A stretch of DNA of 64,000 bases, taken from contig NC_044985.1 in NCBI RefSeq assembly GCF_008728515.1, forward strand, positions 82,933,392 through 82,997,391, read 5' to 3'. The first letter of the stretch is position 1, and every line of letters begins with the position of its first letter. Below the pieces are notes generated by a model, which saw only the letters and a list, made by a program, of their open reading frames with translations, was not told the DNA's origin and did no database searches. The position numbers and the translations under genes were made by a program. The DNA comes from Papio anubis. Taxonomy: Eukaryota > Chordata > Mammalia > Primates > Cercopithecidae. Below, one piece after another: positions 26,360 to 40,173 of this stretch.

Positions 26360-27785
26360 GTTAACAAGACTATCTCTTTAGTCATCCCATTTGAACATCA
26401 AGATCGCCTATGAGATGCACAAGGCGGGTACTAGTACCTTTACTTATTTAAATAGGTCAAAACCCTGAGCACCTGGGGTTTTGCAATCAAAAGCCGACCT
26501 TAGGTCTTTCAACTCTTCCTCAAGTAAGAATAAGTAAGCCACAGAAAGATGCAATCATAATGTTTTCAAATTGGAACAGCTAAGGACTATTTAATAAGGG
26601 AGGACTACGCCTAAGGTCTGCTAAATTAGGATGCTCAGGACAGCCAGTGGCAGAGGAAAGAGGCTGCGAGTGGTTACTCACAGAGACATTGGAGGGAAAG
26701 GAAGAGGTGCCAGCACTTAAACACACTTTGAAAGGTGAAATCAAAAATAAATATGCAGACACACAACCACAATCTGTACTTTCCAAGCATCTGGTCAGAC
26801 AGAGAACGGCTAAATCATTACTTCCCTGTTTTAAATATATATACCTCAGGCTACAATTGTTGCACTTTTACGGACTTCTCCATACCCTTCTTCTGCCTTC
26901 AAGGCTGCTCTTTTGAACTGCAGACTACTGGGGTGTTCAATAAAGTATGAACTATCCACTGAATCATTCCCTTATGTAATTGCCAAACTCAAGTGAAGAA
27001 TCACCTAAAATGGTTTAGCTTTTAAGGTAATAAGGAAAAATTATTTCAATAACAGGAATCTTTTACTCATGAGTTGAGTCTATTTTTGAAAAACCCAACA
27101 AGCCACCTTTCTCACCTAAGGTGAATAGTACTGGATGCCTCACTCTCTTCTTCCTATATTGAAAGGATTTTAGTTCCTCCCTCAGATTCACTGTTGTATC
27201 CCCAACCCATCGCAAAGTACCTGATTCTTAATCAGGACACCAGGAATGCCGGTGGAAATATACTGCTGAATTACTGTTTCACCTTGCTTAGAACAAAAAT
27301 ACATTCTGTTTCACTTTACATAGGCTGAACTACAAAAACTGCATGCATCTGTTCTGTGACAACCACCAACAAAATGGGCGTGCTTATCTCCACACTAAAT
27401 TACAATCTAGCTATGCAATTTAAGTGAATAACCTGGAATGTTTAAGGATAATGGCCGTAGGATGAATGCCACGGTCCACATTACATATCCATGCTAGCTG
27501 AAACGAGCTACCCCAGTGAGATTTTCCATAATCACACAACATATCAGAAGCCTAAATCAAATCTCCCCCAAATATAAACAATAGAAATGAGCCCCTGTTT
27601 AACTGAAATGTGCTGGGCATCAATCACCAAATTATTCTATTCACTGTTTCTGGTTCAAAATGTTTTGGAGCTGACAAGAACACTGTAATAATAATAAAAC
27701 TTTAACTTTACATACTAATAAAACTACACTTGCTTAAACATTTTTAAACTTAATTCATTAAGCACATCAGAGAATTGGTTGACTG
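26360..27785. other. Unique intronic DNA
   Basis: 1.4 kb without a recognised repeat or domain-bearing open frame. Confidence 0.5.
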
Positions 27786-27789
27786 AGAG

Positions 27790-27960
27790 TGGTATTGCTC
27801 CTGTCTTGGGACCTTTGGCAACATCTGGAGACATTTTGGTCGTCACAACTGGGGGAAGGGGTATAGTGGCATGCTAGTGGCATCTAGTGGGTAATGGACA
27901 GGGATGCTGCAATGCACAGGGCAGCCCCCACCACAAAGAATTATCCTGCTAAAAGGTTAA
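27790..27960. mobile_element. hAT-type DNA-transposon fossil (MER group)
   Basis: Contains GGCAACATCTGGAGACATTT, GTCGTCACAACTGGGGG, TGGCATCTAGTGGGTAATGG and AGGGCAGCCCCCACCACAAA, a widespread short mammalian non-autonomous element. I am sure of the match but not of the family name. Confidence 0.75.
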
Positions 27961-27999
27961 ACTCCTGCATTATAGTAATAGCTACATACAAAATATACA

Positions 28000-28440
28000 T
28001 AATGCTGAATGCTGTGGACACAAAGATCAATAAGAGATGGCCCCTGTTATTGTGGACAGTTCATTTAGTGATGGAAATTGACAAGTAACAATGACAACAG
28101 GCTGAGGTAAGTGCTGTGATGGGGTATTTACAAAGGCTACTAAGAGCAGAAGTAGCAACTACTTCAACCAGGAGGTTGAGGCACTTCACTAGCAGTGACT
28201 TCCCAGCTGGAATCTGAAAGATAATTTCATCAAGTAGAAAAGAGTAGTGCATTCTAGCCAGGTGAAATCATGTATGCAAAGGCAAGCAAATGTCAAACTG
28301 AAGGACTCTAGAGTCACCAGGATTGTGTGCAGGGGCTTCCAAAGCCAGAGATTAATAAGGTACATCTCCCTGAAGAACCGGTCTCATGTGGAGAGAAGGA
28401 GATTCCTAACTTAACAGGCAAAATGATTTTATGGCATTTA
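28000..28440. repeat. Possible ancient interspersed repeat
   Basis: GTGCTGTGATGGGGTATTTA and ATGCAAAGGCAAGCAAATGT have the flavour of an old mammalian repeat also suspected at 52850-53110 and 62930-63430. Family not identified. Confidence 0.3.
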
Positions 28441-28459
28441 AAAAATATTTAAAACACAG

Positions 28460-28759
28460 GGACTGGGCACGGTGGCTCACACCTGTAATCCCAAAACTTT
28501 AGGAGCCTGAGGCAGGTAGATCACAAGGTCAGAGGATCGAGACCATTCTGGCTAACACGGTGAAATCGTGTCTCTACTAAAAATACAAAAAATTAGCCAG
28601 GCATGGTGGCGGGCACCTATGGTCCCAGCTACTCAGGAGACTGACTCAGGAGAATCGCTTGAACAGGGAGGCGGAGGTTGCACTGAGCTGAGATCACGCC
28701 ACTGAACTTTAGCCCTGGCGACAGAATGAGATTCCATCTCAAAAAAACAAAAAAAAAAA
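28460..28759 (+). repeat. AluY-type Alu
   Basis: The segment GATCACAAGGTCAGAGGATC, then GAGACCATTCTGGCTAACACGG-type sequence, is AluY-like. Poly-A interrupted by C. Confidence 0.95.
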
Positions 28760-29324
28760 CAGCAAAACAGGTATATGGACAAGAATATAAACTTGGCATC
28801 AATTTTTAAGATAATACAGAAGGTGGCTTTGTTAGATTTGTAATGCTATACTAGTTAGGTTGCTCCCACTCTCAAGAGATATTTTGAGCAATGGTAAACA
28901 TTTCAAAATAATTAATTTAATCTGTTCTGGATATAGGATGAGTGCAGGAAGAGGGAAGAAGGCAGCTCTAGTGAAATATAAGGCTGAACAGTGTCATCTT
29001 GATGGTCCTTATGCTATGGAGTCTGTACTTCCTATAGGGTGGGTAGGGGGAGTGACTGGGGAATTACAAACAAGGAACACAGGAGAATCAGGTGGCAGGA
29101 GAAAAGTCATGAGGCAAGAAAACCTGAAATATTTTAGATGACAGGTGATGAAAGAATGAACAAAGCAGTGGTACAAGGGAAAAAGATTTTAGATGGAGAA
29201 GTGATGGAACCCATAGGATCAAACAGAAGGGTGAAGGAGAAGGAACTGTTTAGGTCAGGCAACTAAGTGGGCAAACCATGAGAGCAGACAGTGGAGGGGG
29301 AAAGAGTTTTTATAATAGGAGTAA

Positions 29325-29535
29325 AGATGATCTCATTTGAACATCACAAGACAACCCCCCGAATTATATGAAACATGTAAATACAATGATGCCCAGCTTA
29401 TAGAAGAGTTTAATGAGGCTCTGAAAAGTGAATGGACTTGCCCAGGATCACATATCTGCCATAAAAGAACTGAGATTAGAGCCCAGGGCTCTCAGGTCCT
29501 GATCTGGATTCTCCTCACTCATGTTGCCTCTCTAG
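29325..29535 (+). repeat. MIR
   Basis: Contains TGATCTCATTTGAACATCAC, GACTTGCCCAGGATCACATA and GAGATTAGAGCCCAGGGC. Confidence 0.8.
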
Positions 29536-30022
29536 GTCATATTTGTAATCATAACCAAACATGATTGTCATGATACAACAGTTTGGACTAAACTTCCACG
29601 TACCTCAGAAGCCCTGGATAAATTTCCGAATTGGTAATATCAAGTTAGAGGCTTGTACACTTTCAGGCAAAGCCCATTTTGACTTCCATGTGAATGCAAG
29701 AGAAAATTAATTGTGAATGATTGTGAAATTTGGGAAAAATTATTGACAGCTTTTCCTAACTCGTTCTTTAGCCAGTTCCTCTGTATCACCAACATAATCA
29801 AAATATGCATTTTATAACTTTGTATGCAACAAGGCTTTAACATCTACATACATATCTACAGGTAGGTTTTAAAATGGCCTGCATGAAAAGTCCTAAACAT
29901 AAGATCAGAATAATGTCCTTTTCTATCTAGCTGCCTATACATGCCTTCTTGATTTTTTTTGGAAGCAAAAATATTAATAGTATACTTTGCTTCAGAGGAT
30001 CCAAATTCCAAAACACCCTCAA

Positions 30023-30062
30023 AGACAGACAGACAGACAGACAGACACACACACACACACAT
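30023..30062. repeat. (GACA)n(CA)n microsatellite
   Basis: Five GACA units followed by a CA run. Confidence 0.92.
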
Positions 30063-30084
30063 ATTCAGTTCACATAATATCTCA

Positions 30085-30325
30085 ATAATAATAGCTGATA
30101 CTGTTGATGGTGCATCATTGTATGCTACGCATTAGGCCACGCATTTTATGTAATTTCCAATCATTTAATCCTCTTTATATAACTCAGAACCATTACTACT
30201 CAGTTTTACTAACCAAACAAGGGGGGCTCATAAAGGTAAGGTTATAGAGGCTTGTCAACCAGGACATGAATCCAGCTCTGCTGATTCCAGGATACATGCT
30301 CTTAACCAATAGCCTTCCTATCTTT
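30085..30325 (+). repeat. MIR
   Basis: Contains CCACGCATTTTATGTAATTT, AATCATTTAATCCTCTTTAT and ATGAATCCAGCTCTGCTGAT, ending CATGCTCTTAACCAATAGCC. Confidence 0.85.
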
Positions 30326-30904
30326 CAGAGACTCCCTTACCCTGGAACAAAGTTCATGGCACAGCAAGTTTCTGTAATAGGTTTCTCATCATTTTCCCTT
30401 GAACTTAACAGACATTGTCTTAAATCATGTGTAGCAGCTCACACCAGGAAACAGATTTCCATTCAAAGCTTTGAATAATTTGTCAACCTGTGTTCATTTC
30501 TACAGCAGCCCTAATCCACCATTATCAAAATATTATCTCAACCATAGAAAAAAATGGGGTCCCAGCTCATGAACAGAAATGGAAAAGGCAGCCCTTTCCT
30601 CCACTGCTCTTCTTTTGATCCTCTCAATCTCATTTTCATGGCTTGTATTAGTGTATGGTACGTTCCCTAAAAAATGGAGTATCACTTTTCCTCAAGATGC
30701 ATTTTCTTGTGGTGAATTCACTACAAAACCGCTACAAATGCATACGATATAAAGATCATCTCTCTACACCAGACTGGCAAAAGGTCCAATAAATCATGCA
30801 TAGATGGGTTTAGCATGGCTGACTCATCCAGCTGACCAAGTAAAACAACAATCTGGAGCATCCACTTTGAAAGGGGGCTGTGGGAAGTAGCATCTCAACC
30901 TACC

Positions 30905-31215
30905 ACTTAGCCAGCTAGTATGCTTAGGCAGTGAATGTAAGTGCTTCTCTAAGCTCCTATTTCTTGATCTATAAAATGGAGACACTGGTCCCTATATCCG
31001 ATGAAATACGTGAGAAGTTAATGACTGTATATGTAAAACGTTTATTTTCCTTTTTTTTTTTTTTTTTTTTGAGACAGGGTCTCGCTATCTCGCTATGTTA
31101 CCCAGGCTGGTCTCAAACTCCAGGGCTCAAGGAATCCTCTGGCCTCAGCCTCCCAAAGTGCTGGGATTACAGGTGTGAGCCACCATGCCCAGCCTGTATA
31201 CATAAAATGTTTTAA
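30905..31215 (-). repeat. MIR split by an Alu monomer
   Basis: GCTCCTATTTCTTGATCTAT followed by AAAATGGAGACA, and GTGAGAAGTTAATGACTGTA, are reverse-orientation MIR. The sequence is interrupted at 31044-31195 by the Alu monomer and its target duplication. Confidence 0.7.
31051..31194 (-). repeat. Alu left-arm monomer (FLAM/AluJ type)
   Basis: T20 then GAGACAGGGTCTCGCTATCT to CATGCCCAGCC, a single arm only. Probable target duplication GTATATGTAAAACGTTT / GTATACATAAAATGTTT at 31027-31043 and 31196-31212. Confidence 0.88.
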
Positions 31216-31248
31216 TAGTCTCTCCTTACCCTAAAGTCTCAATAAATG

Positions 31249-31251
<3 letters not shown>

Positions 31252-31285
<34 letters not shown>

Positions 31286-31574
31286 AGATCTAGGGTCTCA
31301 CTCTGTCACCCAGGCTAGAGGCACAGTGGTGTGTGATCTTGGCTCACTGCACCTCTCCCCACCTGGAAGTTCCCAAGCACTCCACCTCAGCCTCCTCCCA
31401 AGTAACTGGGACTACAGGCACATGCCACCGCATCCAGCTAATTTTCGTATTCTTTGTAGATATGGTTTCGCCATGTTGCCCAGGCTGGTTTCGAACTCCT
31501 GAGCTCAAGCAATCAGCCTGCCTCAGCCTCCCAAAGTGCTGGGACTGCAGTCATGAGCTACCCTGTGCCCGGCC
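31252..31574 (-). repeat. AluJ-type Alu
   Basis: T33 tract followed by both arms. GTTGCCCAGGCTGGTTTCGA with CTCCTGAGCTCAAGC is AluJ-like. It ends 176 bp from the c.474-597 exon. Confidence 0.94.
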
Positions 31575-31749
31575 AATAAGTTATAACTTCAATTCCACAA
31601 CCAGAAGCAACATAATCTTTTACACCTCAAATGCAGTGTAAGTCTATAAATAAAAGAGAAGACAGTTGTTTAAGAAGAAGGAACCCCACTGCCGGAGAGT
31701 CTACCGATGGCTTCTTCTGTTTCCCAGACCCCCACCTGAAGATACTGAC

Positions 31750-31873
31750 CTGGGAGAGAGGGCATTCTTTGGCTAATGTGCTCTGGTTCATCTCTTTGAG
31801 CAGTTCCTTTAAGGCATTGCGGACTGTGGCATGGTTCCACTGCTCCGCAGGCAAGTCTTCCAACTTTGAACAA
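31750..31873 (-). CDS. SATB2: SATB2 coding exon c.474-597 (residues 158-199)
   Basis: This is a 124-nt SATB2 exon. Minus-strand borders are an acceptor TTTTGCAG at 31874-31881 and a donor CCCAG|GTCAGT at 31749. The first base completes Ser158; the frame then reads CSKLEDLPAEQWNHATVRN and ends KECPLSQ at Gln199, leaving in phase 0. By family knowledge it encodes the first half of the CUT-like (CUTL) DNA-binding domain, about residues 161-234. The start of the exon therefore sits at the ULD/CUTL boundary. It is separated from the upstream exon by a 1,183-nt intron without an Alu and from the downstream exon by 11.7 kb. A plus-strand open frame overlapping it is a shadow of the coding strand. 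Confidence 0.97.
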
Positions 31874-33220
<1,347 letters not shown>

Positions 33221-33531
33221 CTATTTATTAAACCTTCCCATTGTTTGTTCAATGTTAAGAAGGTCATTCAATCATCAACATCCAAGGCCCACTCAGATAT
33301 TTTACAACCCAGAGCAATAAGCTATTTCTTTCTGGCTGACAATTGAGTTAGTTAACTATACAGGAAGATGGGAAGGAAAGAATGAGGTTTAATCACAGAC
33401 AATCAGTTCTTTTATGTTTTCCTGTTTCTTAAATTACTTAGAAAACCATACGGATACTTCCTTCCCCCCAGAATTGTTTCACATTCTAACTTAAGGCTGA
33501 TGCTAAATATACAGGACTGCTGATTTCATAG

Positions 33532-33550
33532 ACAAAAAAAAAAAAAAAAA
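33532..33550. repeat. Poly-A tract
   Basis: A19 run, 350 bp 5' of the c.347 exon in gene sense. Confidence 0.85.
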
Positions 33551-35115
33551 CTAAGCCTTAAGTAAATATAAGATTCAGTTTTGAATTGTACAAGAAAATT
33601 CCTGTGTGTGGGCTCAGCACGCAGTTACATCCTGACTGTGGTGCGATTCCCAGTGCGAACAGCATTTGGAGCTCATGAAGCAGTCAGAGTTCGCTCCCAT
33701 GTCTGCGTTTCAGCAGGCAGTGGGGCTGCTTTCCCAGGCCAAATGCAATACCACGGTGACTGACCACAGATCAGAAACAGCAAAGATGCCCTCAACTTCC
33801 TCTTTTTTTAATTCCTCAGCTCTTTAGACAGTGACAATCGTACTTTTTCCCTGTGGATTTCCTGCTGCATATGGTAAACATGCATAACAATGAAGAAATA
33901 ATAAAAATCCTTTCTAAGCTGGGGCTACGTAGAGCAGCAATTTTAGGAATACCCTTGTTAGAGGAAGATTCATGGGATGGTTTCAGCAACATATGGTGAA
34001 AATGCTAACTTATTCATAAGATAGGCCCGTTTTATCTGGGACACAGGGCACACATAACATTGATGAAGAAAAATAGAGAAACCCATTTCACATATGACAC
34101 ACGGTAACAAAAATTTTATTTGTATGCAATGAAAAATCCCATGGGCTCCAGGATGTCAGAAATTGCCACACAGAAAAAGCAGTGATACTTTAGTGATCAA
34201 AGGAAAACAGCATTTTTATTTTTGACAATACAGGTGAGTCCAACTACACTGTTCTTTAAAAACATACATTGTCATCAAAGAGAGAACACCTGTGTACCCA
34301 AGTGAACGTTTAAAAGCTTCACAAAATGATAGCTAAGGGGCAAAACTCCAACAATAGGAAATGAACTTTCTGGTCAGGGCACGTCCTGTCCAAGATGAAA
34401 TAAATGAATGCGCAATGCTTGACATAATGCTTGAAAACAGGGAATAAACAGAACAAAAATATTAAAATGATACACTGTTTCAGTATTAAGATTTAACAAT
34501 CTGGTGCTGAATATGCTGCAGTATAAATAGTGCCTGGACTCAGATCCAATAAAGTAACACAGCTCTCATTCATAGTACCGTATGTCTCCAGTTCTGGCTC
34601 CTTAAGTCATATTTCACTTGCCAAGAAAAGCTGTTTTCTTGCAGGGATAGTTTTCTTAACATTCTCTCTCATGACAATGAAAAGTGCACAGCACGCAGCA
34701 TGTAGTAGTCATGAAATGAACATCCAGGGCCCACTGGACAGCCACCCACGAGAGAGTGGGTCTGCTTCCTTGCTTCTTTTACTCCTGACATTTGCAAATA
34801 CCAAAAAGAAACCATGTAACATGTCTAACATATTTCCTTTTAAAAAAAATCATTCTACAATTTTAAATTCCTTTCAAAAGTCATTATCATGATCACCCAT
34901 AACTTGAATATAAATTGGCTGTGTTCTAAAGTCACACAGATAATATATGAGAGAATGGGGCGGGGAATGAAGTTGACAACTGTGCACTATGATAGGCAAG
35001 TAAAAGAAGCAGATTTTGTGGGTCATTTTGGTTACTAAGACTATGCAAGTAATATAACAAAAAGGACCGTACAAGCTTCAACGCATAACTCCACAGGAGA
35101 TTCATTCAAGCTGTT
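33551..35115. other. Unique intronic DNA with a CpG-bearing patch
   Basis: No repeat recognised in 1.56 kb. 33600-33760 has about six CpGs and higher GC than its surroundings. Confidence 0.5.
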
Positions 35116-35119
35116 GTGG

Positions 35120-35425
35120 TGTCAGTAGTTGATTCCTTTTTATTGTAAAGAAGTATTCCATTGTAAGAATACACACCACACTACAGCCAGACACAACAGA
35201 ATATATCTGTATAATTTCATTTATATGAAATATAAGAACAGGCAAGACTAATCTAATGGGGATAGAAGTCAGAGGGACAGAAAGGGGCACTGCATAGACA
35301 GGAACATATGAGGATTTTCTTGTTTGGCATAGTGTTGCATGGTTATACAAATTGTCAAAATTTATCAGACTAATCACTTAACATCCATACATTTTTGTAT
35401 GTAAATTATACCTCGATTTTTTAGA
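35120..35425 (+). repeat. L1M-type 3' end
   Basis: Contains AATTTCATTTATATGAAATA, AACAGGCAAGACTAATCTAA and a TGTATGTAAATTATACCTCG terminus. Confidence 0.88.
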
Positions 35426-35992
35426 GAGGGGAGGGAGAGAAATATCTACAGGATATAATAACTCATTCTACTGGAAATAGAATCTCCATATAGGTAAATT
35501 CTTAACCCCTCCCCCGATGAGCTGGAAGACGACTTGTTTGGGCTAGAATTAGACACACACAGGTGTTTTAACAACACTTAATACCTCCACATAGAGCAGC
35601 TGCTACAGGTTGGTTTCTAGATCTTGGAAGAGAGCTGTTGGCACATGCTATTCTCCCAGGCAATGGGAAGTGTATGCTTTTCCTTTTTTGCACCTTATTA
35701 ACTAACCTTCTAGTCCTAGAAGTCATGGTCTCTGCTCAGCTATTTACCAGGGTCTGCAGGTACAAGATCTGCTGGAGAGCTATGGCTGGAAGCCCACTCT
35801 GCTCCAGCCAGGTAGGGGCTTGGAGTAACTCTTAATGAGCCTTTCCTCCAAACAGGATCTCTGTCTAATGCACTGTATTAATCCTCTTTGGAAAATCATT
35901 CCTTAGAACAGTCCTCCTTCCCTGATATAAAATAGACAAAAATATTACTTGGAATAGTAGTCAAGTGTTAATTGAGGAAATCAAATTGGGAA

Positions 35993-36220
35993 GCAGTATA
36001 CCATAGTGACTAAGAATGCAGGCTTCCAAGTTAAATTGCCTCTGTTCACATCCTGGCTCTGCCACCTACTAATTATGTAACCCTAGCAAGTTACTTAAAA
36101 TTCTCCATACCTCAATCCTCTCATCTGTAAATTGGAACAATAAAAGTACCGATCTTACAAGAATATTGTGCACATTAAATGTAAAAATTAGTAAAGAGCC
36201 TGAATGTAATTTAATCTCAT
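35993..36220 (-). repeat. MIR
   Basis: Contains GTGACTAAGAATGCAGGCTT, CATCCTGGCTCTGCCACCTA and CTCATCTGTAAATTGGAACA, a good reverse-orientation match. Confidence 0.92.
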
Positions 36221-36479
36221 CAATTTAGTCATCCTTTTGACCTTTTTAATGTGTCTTATATAGTCAGTTTATTTCAAAATATATTGACTCAAAAGATTTT
36301 TTATCATATTAGCTTTCAGTCATGTGTCTATAAAAGACTTTTGTTTTAAATCACAAAGGAGGAGTATACATCAATATGTCCCATTTTCTATTCCCACCAC
36401 TTCCCCATTCATTTCTTCCATCCTTGCTCCTCAGTGACTTCTTTCCTTTGACCTATAAGTAGATTGAGATTTCCCCTAC

Positions 36480-36781
36480 TTTTTTTTTTTTTTTTTTTCT
36501 GACACAGGGTCTGGCTCTGTCACCCAAGCTGAAGTGTAGTGGTGAAATCTCAGCTCACTGCAACCTCTGTCTCCCAGCCTCAAGCCAACCTCTCACCTCA
36601 GCCTCCCGAGTAGTTGGGACTACAGGTATGTGCCACCACACCTGACTAATTTTTGTATTTTTATAGAGACAGGGTTGCACCATGTTGGCCAGACTGGTCT
36701 CGAACTCCTGGGCTCAAGCAATCTACCCACCTCAGCCTCTCAAAGTGCTGGGAGTACAGGCATGAGCCACTGCACCTAGCC
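36480..36781 (-). repeat. Alu (AluJ/S intermediate)
   Basis: T run, both arms, ending TGCACCTAGC. TCCCCTACTT occurs on both flanks, a probable target duplication. Confidence 0.94.
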
Positions 36782-36909
36782 CTCCCCTACTTTAAAACAA
36801 AAACACTATGACAATCTCTCTGTTCCCTCAGTCTCTTATTTTCTGCACCACCAAACCTAGTATAGGTGTACCTCCAATTTCTCTATCAGTTCTTTACCCA
36901 TGAATATCT

Positions 36910-37060
36910 AGTTTCAACTCCCTCCATGAGGACATGGAGATTCAGAAGGGATGGGTTATCTTAACTAGCCTAGGTAATATTACTAGCAAGTAGCAGAGCT
37001 CAGATTCACTTCAAAGACCAGGCTCTCATTCTTCTTGTTATCACACTGGCTCAAGTGAGA
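36910..37060 (+). repeat. MIR fragment
   Basis: ATGAGGACATGGAGATTCAG followed by AAGTAGCAGAGCTCAGATTC resembles the MIR 3' half. Confidence 0.6.
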
Positions 37061-37114
37061 GGCAAACTAGAAGAAAAGACTGGTTCCAAGTTTCGGGAGG
37101 CCATGAATGCCTGA

Positions 37115-37375
37115 CTCAGTAGCACACTGTATAGGTCAGAGGTTAGGAGTAAGGTCTAGAGTCAAAGGTGAGTTTACACCCAGCTTCCTCTGCTTGTCAC
37201 CTTGTTTAGTCAAGGTGTCACCTTGGCAAATTGTTTAGTCTTTCCATGTGTCCATTTCCATATCTGTAAAATGGGGATAAGAACAATGCCTACCCTTTAG
37301 GGTTATCATGAGACTTTACATGAACAGGAGAGTCTAGCACTGGGACTGCTACATAATAAGTGCTCCATAAAACTT
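37115..37375 (-). repeat. MIR
   Basis: Contains TCCATATCTGTAAAATGGGG, GGGTTATCATGAGACTTTAC and CTACATAATAAGTGCTCCAT. Confidence 0.92.
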
Positions 37376-37455
37376 AAGGGAAAATAGATCCTTGTAAGTT
37401 TCTTAGTGTAGACATAACAACAATAAAGCAAAGCTTCCAGAGAGATTAATTTATA

Positions 37456-37692
37456 CAGGTTGAATATTCCTTATCCAAAATCCTTGGAGAACCAGAAGCA
37501 ATTCATATTTCTGATTTTTTCAGATTTTGAAATAGTTGCATTATACCTACCAGATAAGCATCCCAAATCCAAAAATCCAAAATCTGAAATGCTTGAATGA
37601 GCATTTCCTTTGAGCATCATGTTGACACTCAAAAGATCTCAGATTTTGTAACATTTCATATTTCGGATTTTCAGATTTGAGATGCTCAACTG
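37456..37692. mobile_element. Palindromic TcMar/Tigger-like MITE
   Basis: Inverted termini CAGGTTGAATATTCC and CAGTTGAGCATCTC (other strand) bracket repeated motifs such as TCCAAAAATCCAAAATCTGA. A TA precedes the left end. The family is recognised by this GTTGAGCATCCC / AAATCCGAAA pattern, but the subfamily name is uncertain. Confidence 0.75.
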
Positions 37693-38324
37693 GTACTGGA
37701 CTGCAAGTAGATTAAAAATGGCACGCATTCCAAGGGGAAAAAAAAGAACTGAAATAATTCAGGTAGGTATGTCTAGTTACGATTATAACAGCCTCTTCCT
37801 GGCTTCTAAGGAGGGATGCAGACCCCACTAATCACTCCCATTGTAGTGAACAAGGACAAAGAAGAAAGAACAAGTCATGTGGCCACTGAGGATAATATTG
37901 CAGCACTAGAGAAATGCCAATAATAACGGCATAACTAAAGCATACAGATGTTACTCCCAACATTCACATTCTATGAGTAAGTTTTGTAACCCCAATCTGA
38001 AAAATGAGAAAAACCAGTGATGATTAAATTAGGAAATATTTCATGCATGTGCATGCACACACACACCCTTGAGTTCAGCCAGGCACATAGGAGATGCTAA
38101 ATGTGTGGCAATTTCCATTTTTTGTCTGAAAATTTATCACATTCTCACTCTGTCTAGAGTACTGACCCCCAATATTCACTTCTAGAAATTGTCTATATTA
38201 TTCTTGAAATTCTGCCACGCAAATAATTCCAACCCTGATAACCCACCTGAAGTAATCCTTTCTCTATAACACTATACAATAAATATTCTTGTTTGGTCTG
38301 TATATTTTATAAGAAACTTATTTA

Positions 38325-38575
38325 ATCACAATATCCCTTTACATTACTTTACAGTTTGCACAGCGTTTTATATAACCATTAGTTTATCCTTATGAAAACA
38401 GCCTGGACTCAGCATTCTACCTGGAAGTAGGCTGAAGATCCAAGGAGAATGACTTTTCAAGGACCTAAGTGGATGAAAACCAGGACTAAAACCTAGGCTT
38501 CATTTTGCAAGTTTTTGAACTACTGGACCAATATCCTTTCTGCTCAGCTCTGCTACCTCTGCCCTGAGGATGTAC
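38325..38575 (+). repeat. MIR (MIR3-like)
   Basis: TACTTTACAGTTTGCACAGC and a degenerate AGGACTAAAACCTAGGCTTC segment in MIR order. Confidence 0.72.
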
Positions 38576-39499
38576 CCACGTTCAAGCGCCCAACGACACA
38601 ATGGGCCCCTGGAGAGGAGGGCCAGAGTGCATCCACAGTCACACATTAGGCAGTGTCTGGACATTTAATGTTAAACCAAGGAATAAGTGAGACCAATGAG
38701 CAAACAGGTGACATCACAGGCACAGAAGACTGAAGAGCCAGTTACACTTGGGACTTCTCTGGAAAAAACAGTTTCCCACAACAGTGCCATTTGAGACATA
38801 AACACTGTTTTCCAATCATCTTTATTATTTACAAGGAATTTATCATCTGCAAACATTTAGAAAATGCTTGGTGTTGAAGACTATTACAGATGCTGTTTCA
38901 AGGTCTTTGAGTCACAAATTATGGGCCTTTATTTTGGGGTTGAAATTCATACAAATGTTAACATGATTGAATTGAGCACAGTATAAATAAAACTGTTTAT
39001 ATCCAGACAAATCTGTTCACTAAAATATAGAGTACCAATCCACTCAATGTGTAATGTGTACAGACCAAATAACAAAATGCAATTGTAGGTAAATTTCCCA
39101 TTAGTGATATAAAATTAGATTGGGACTGGAGGCAATTTTTGCCTAAAATTAAAAAGATGCAATAATGGAAACCAGTTTTTTATTTTCTGAATGCAGTATT
39201 CTGCCAGAGTTAAAGAGCTGACATTTCACCAAAAGAAATATCAATAGTTGTTTGCGTTCATATGTTTTTGGTATTTATCTCAAAGAAAACAGTTACTATT
39301 CTCAGAAAATTCATAATTCATATTTTTAGTATTATTTGCCTCTAATTATATAAAAACAAAAGAGTGGTGATAATACACATTATAGTTGATCAATATTTGA
39401 TTCAAGCTTTTAGAAAGTCGATCACGTCTGAGAATAAAATAAAATGTGATAACACAATATAATCAATGGGCCATTAGAAGGGTTTGTATTAAGCATGAA

Positions 39500-39640
39500 G
39501 CATTCATTCAACAATTTTTTCTTGTGTGTCTCCAGCACAAGTCACTAAGATGCAAAGATAACCTCAATATATACTGTCCCTGTAATTATGGAGCTCACAA
39601 TTGAGCAGAGAAGCGTATTATTGCTAAACACATAGCTAAG
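39500..39640 (-). repeat. Possible L2 3' fragment
   Basis: Contains CATTCATTCAACAATTTTTT, CTGTCCCTGTAATTATGGAG and CTCACAATTGAGCAGAGAAG, resembling the reverse complement of the L2 3' region. Confidence 0.5.
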
Positions 39641-40173
39641 AGAAACCACTCCTAAAATAAACCAAGATGATAGCTTTTACCCCTGTACCTCAAATGTGAG
39701 AAATATTTACTTCATGAAGGCCTACAATAGGCCGCCTGTGGAGTACATGAGAACAATTCTCACAGTTTGCAGTGGTATGTAGATAGATGCTGATAAAATA
39801 GATATAGATTTGGTATACTGCACAATAAAGCCCACAAACCAATCTGTGAAACAGATATAAGCAACCTAGCAAGATAGCAGCAGTATTCTTATAATTCAGC
39901 TGGATGGATAATTTTCTTTTATTCCAGGTGCATTTTAACATTAATTTTTAAAGCAAAATGAAAACTCAGGCTGAGAAAAAAATGAGACATTAGCTTTAAT
40001 ATCAAAAGGCTGGTGTTTGTATATCTCATAACTCCCTGGAAAAGATCTCCACAAAAGAGTGTCAATAAAAACCCCAGCCTTAGAAGAACTAAGCCTTGGG
40101 GCTTCTGGTTCTCGGTATTATTTCCACAATACCAACTGCTGATGAGGCTCCTTGTAAAAATAGGCGAACTCAT

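Noticed and set aside
30023..30062. Regularly spaced short repeats as a possible CRISPR array
   Set aside because: Simple GACA/CA microsatellite without spacers in a mammalian intron.
33581..33763. Small open frame in the CpG-bearing patch as a novel exon
   Set aside because: 60 codons antisense to the gene with no domain and no convincing splice context.
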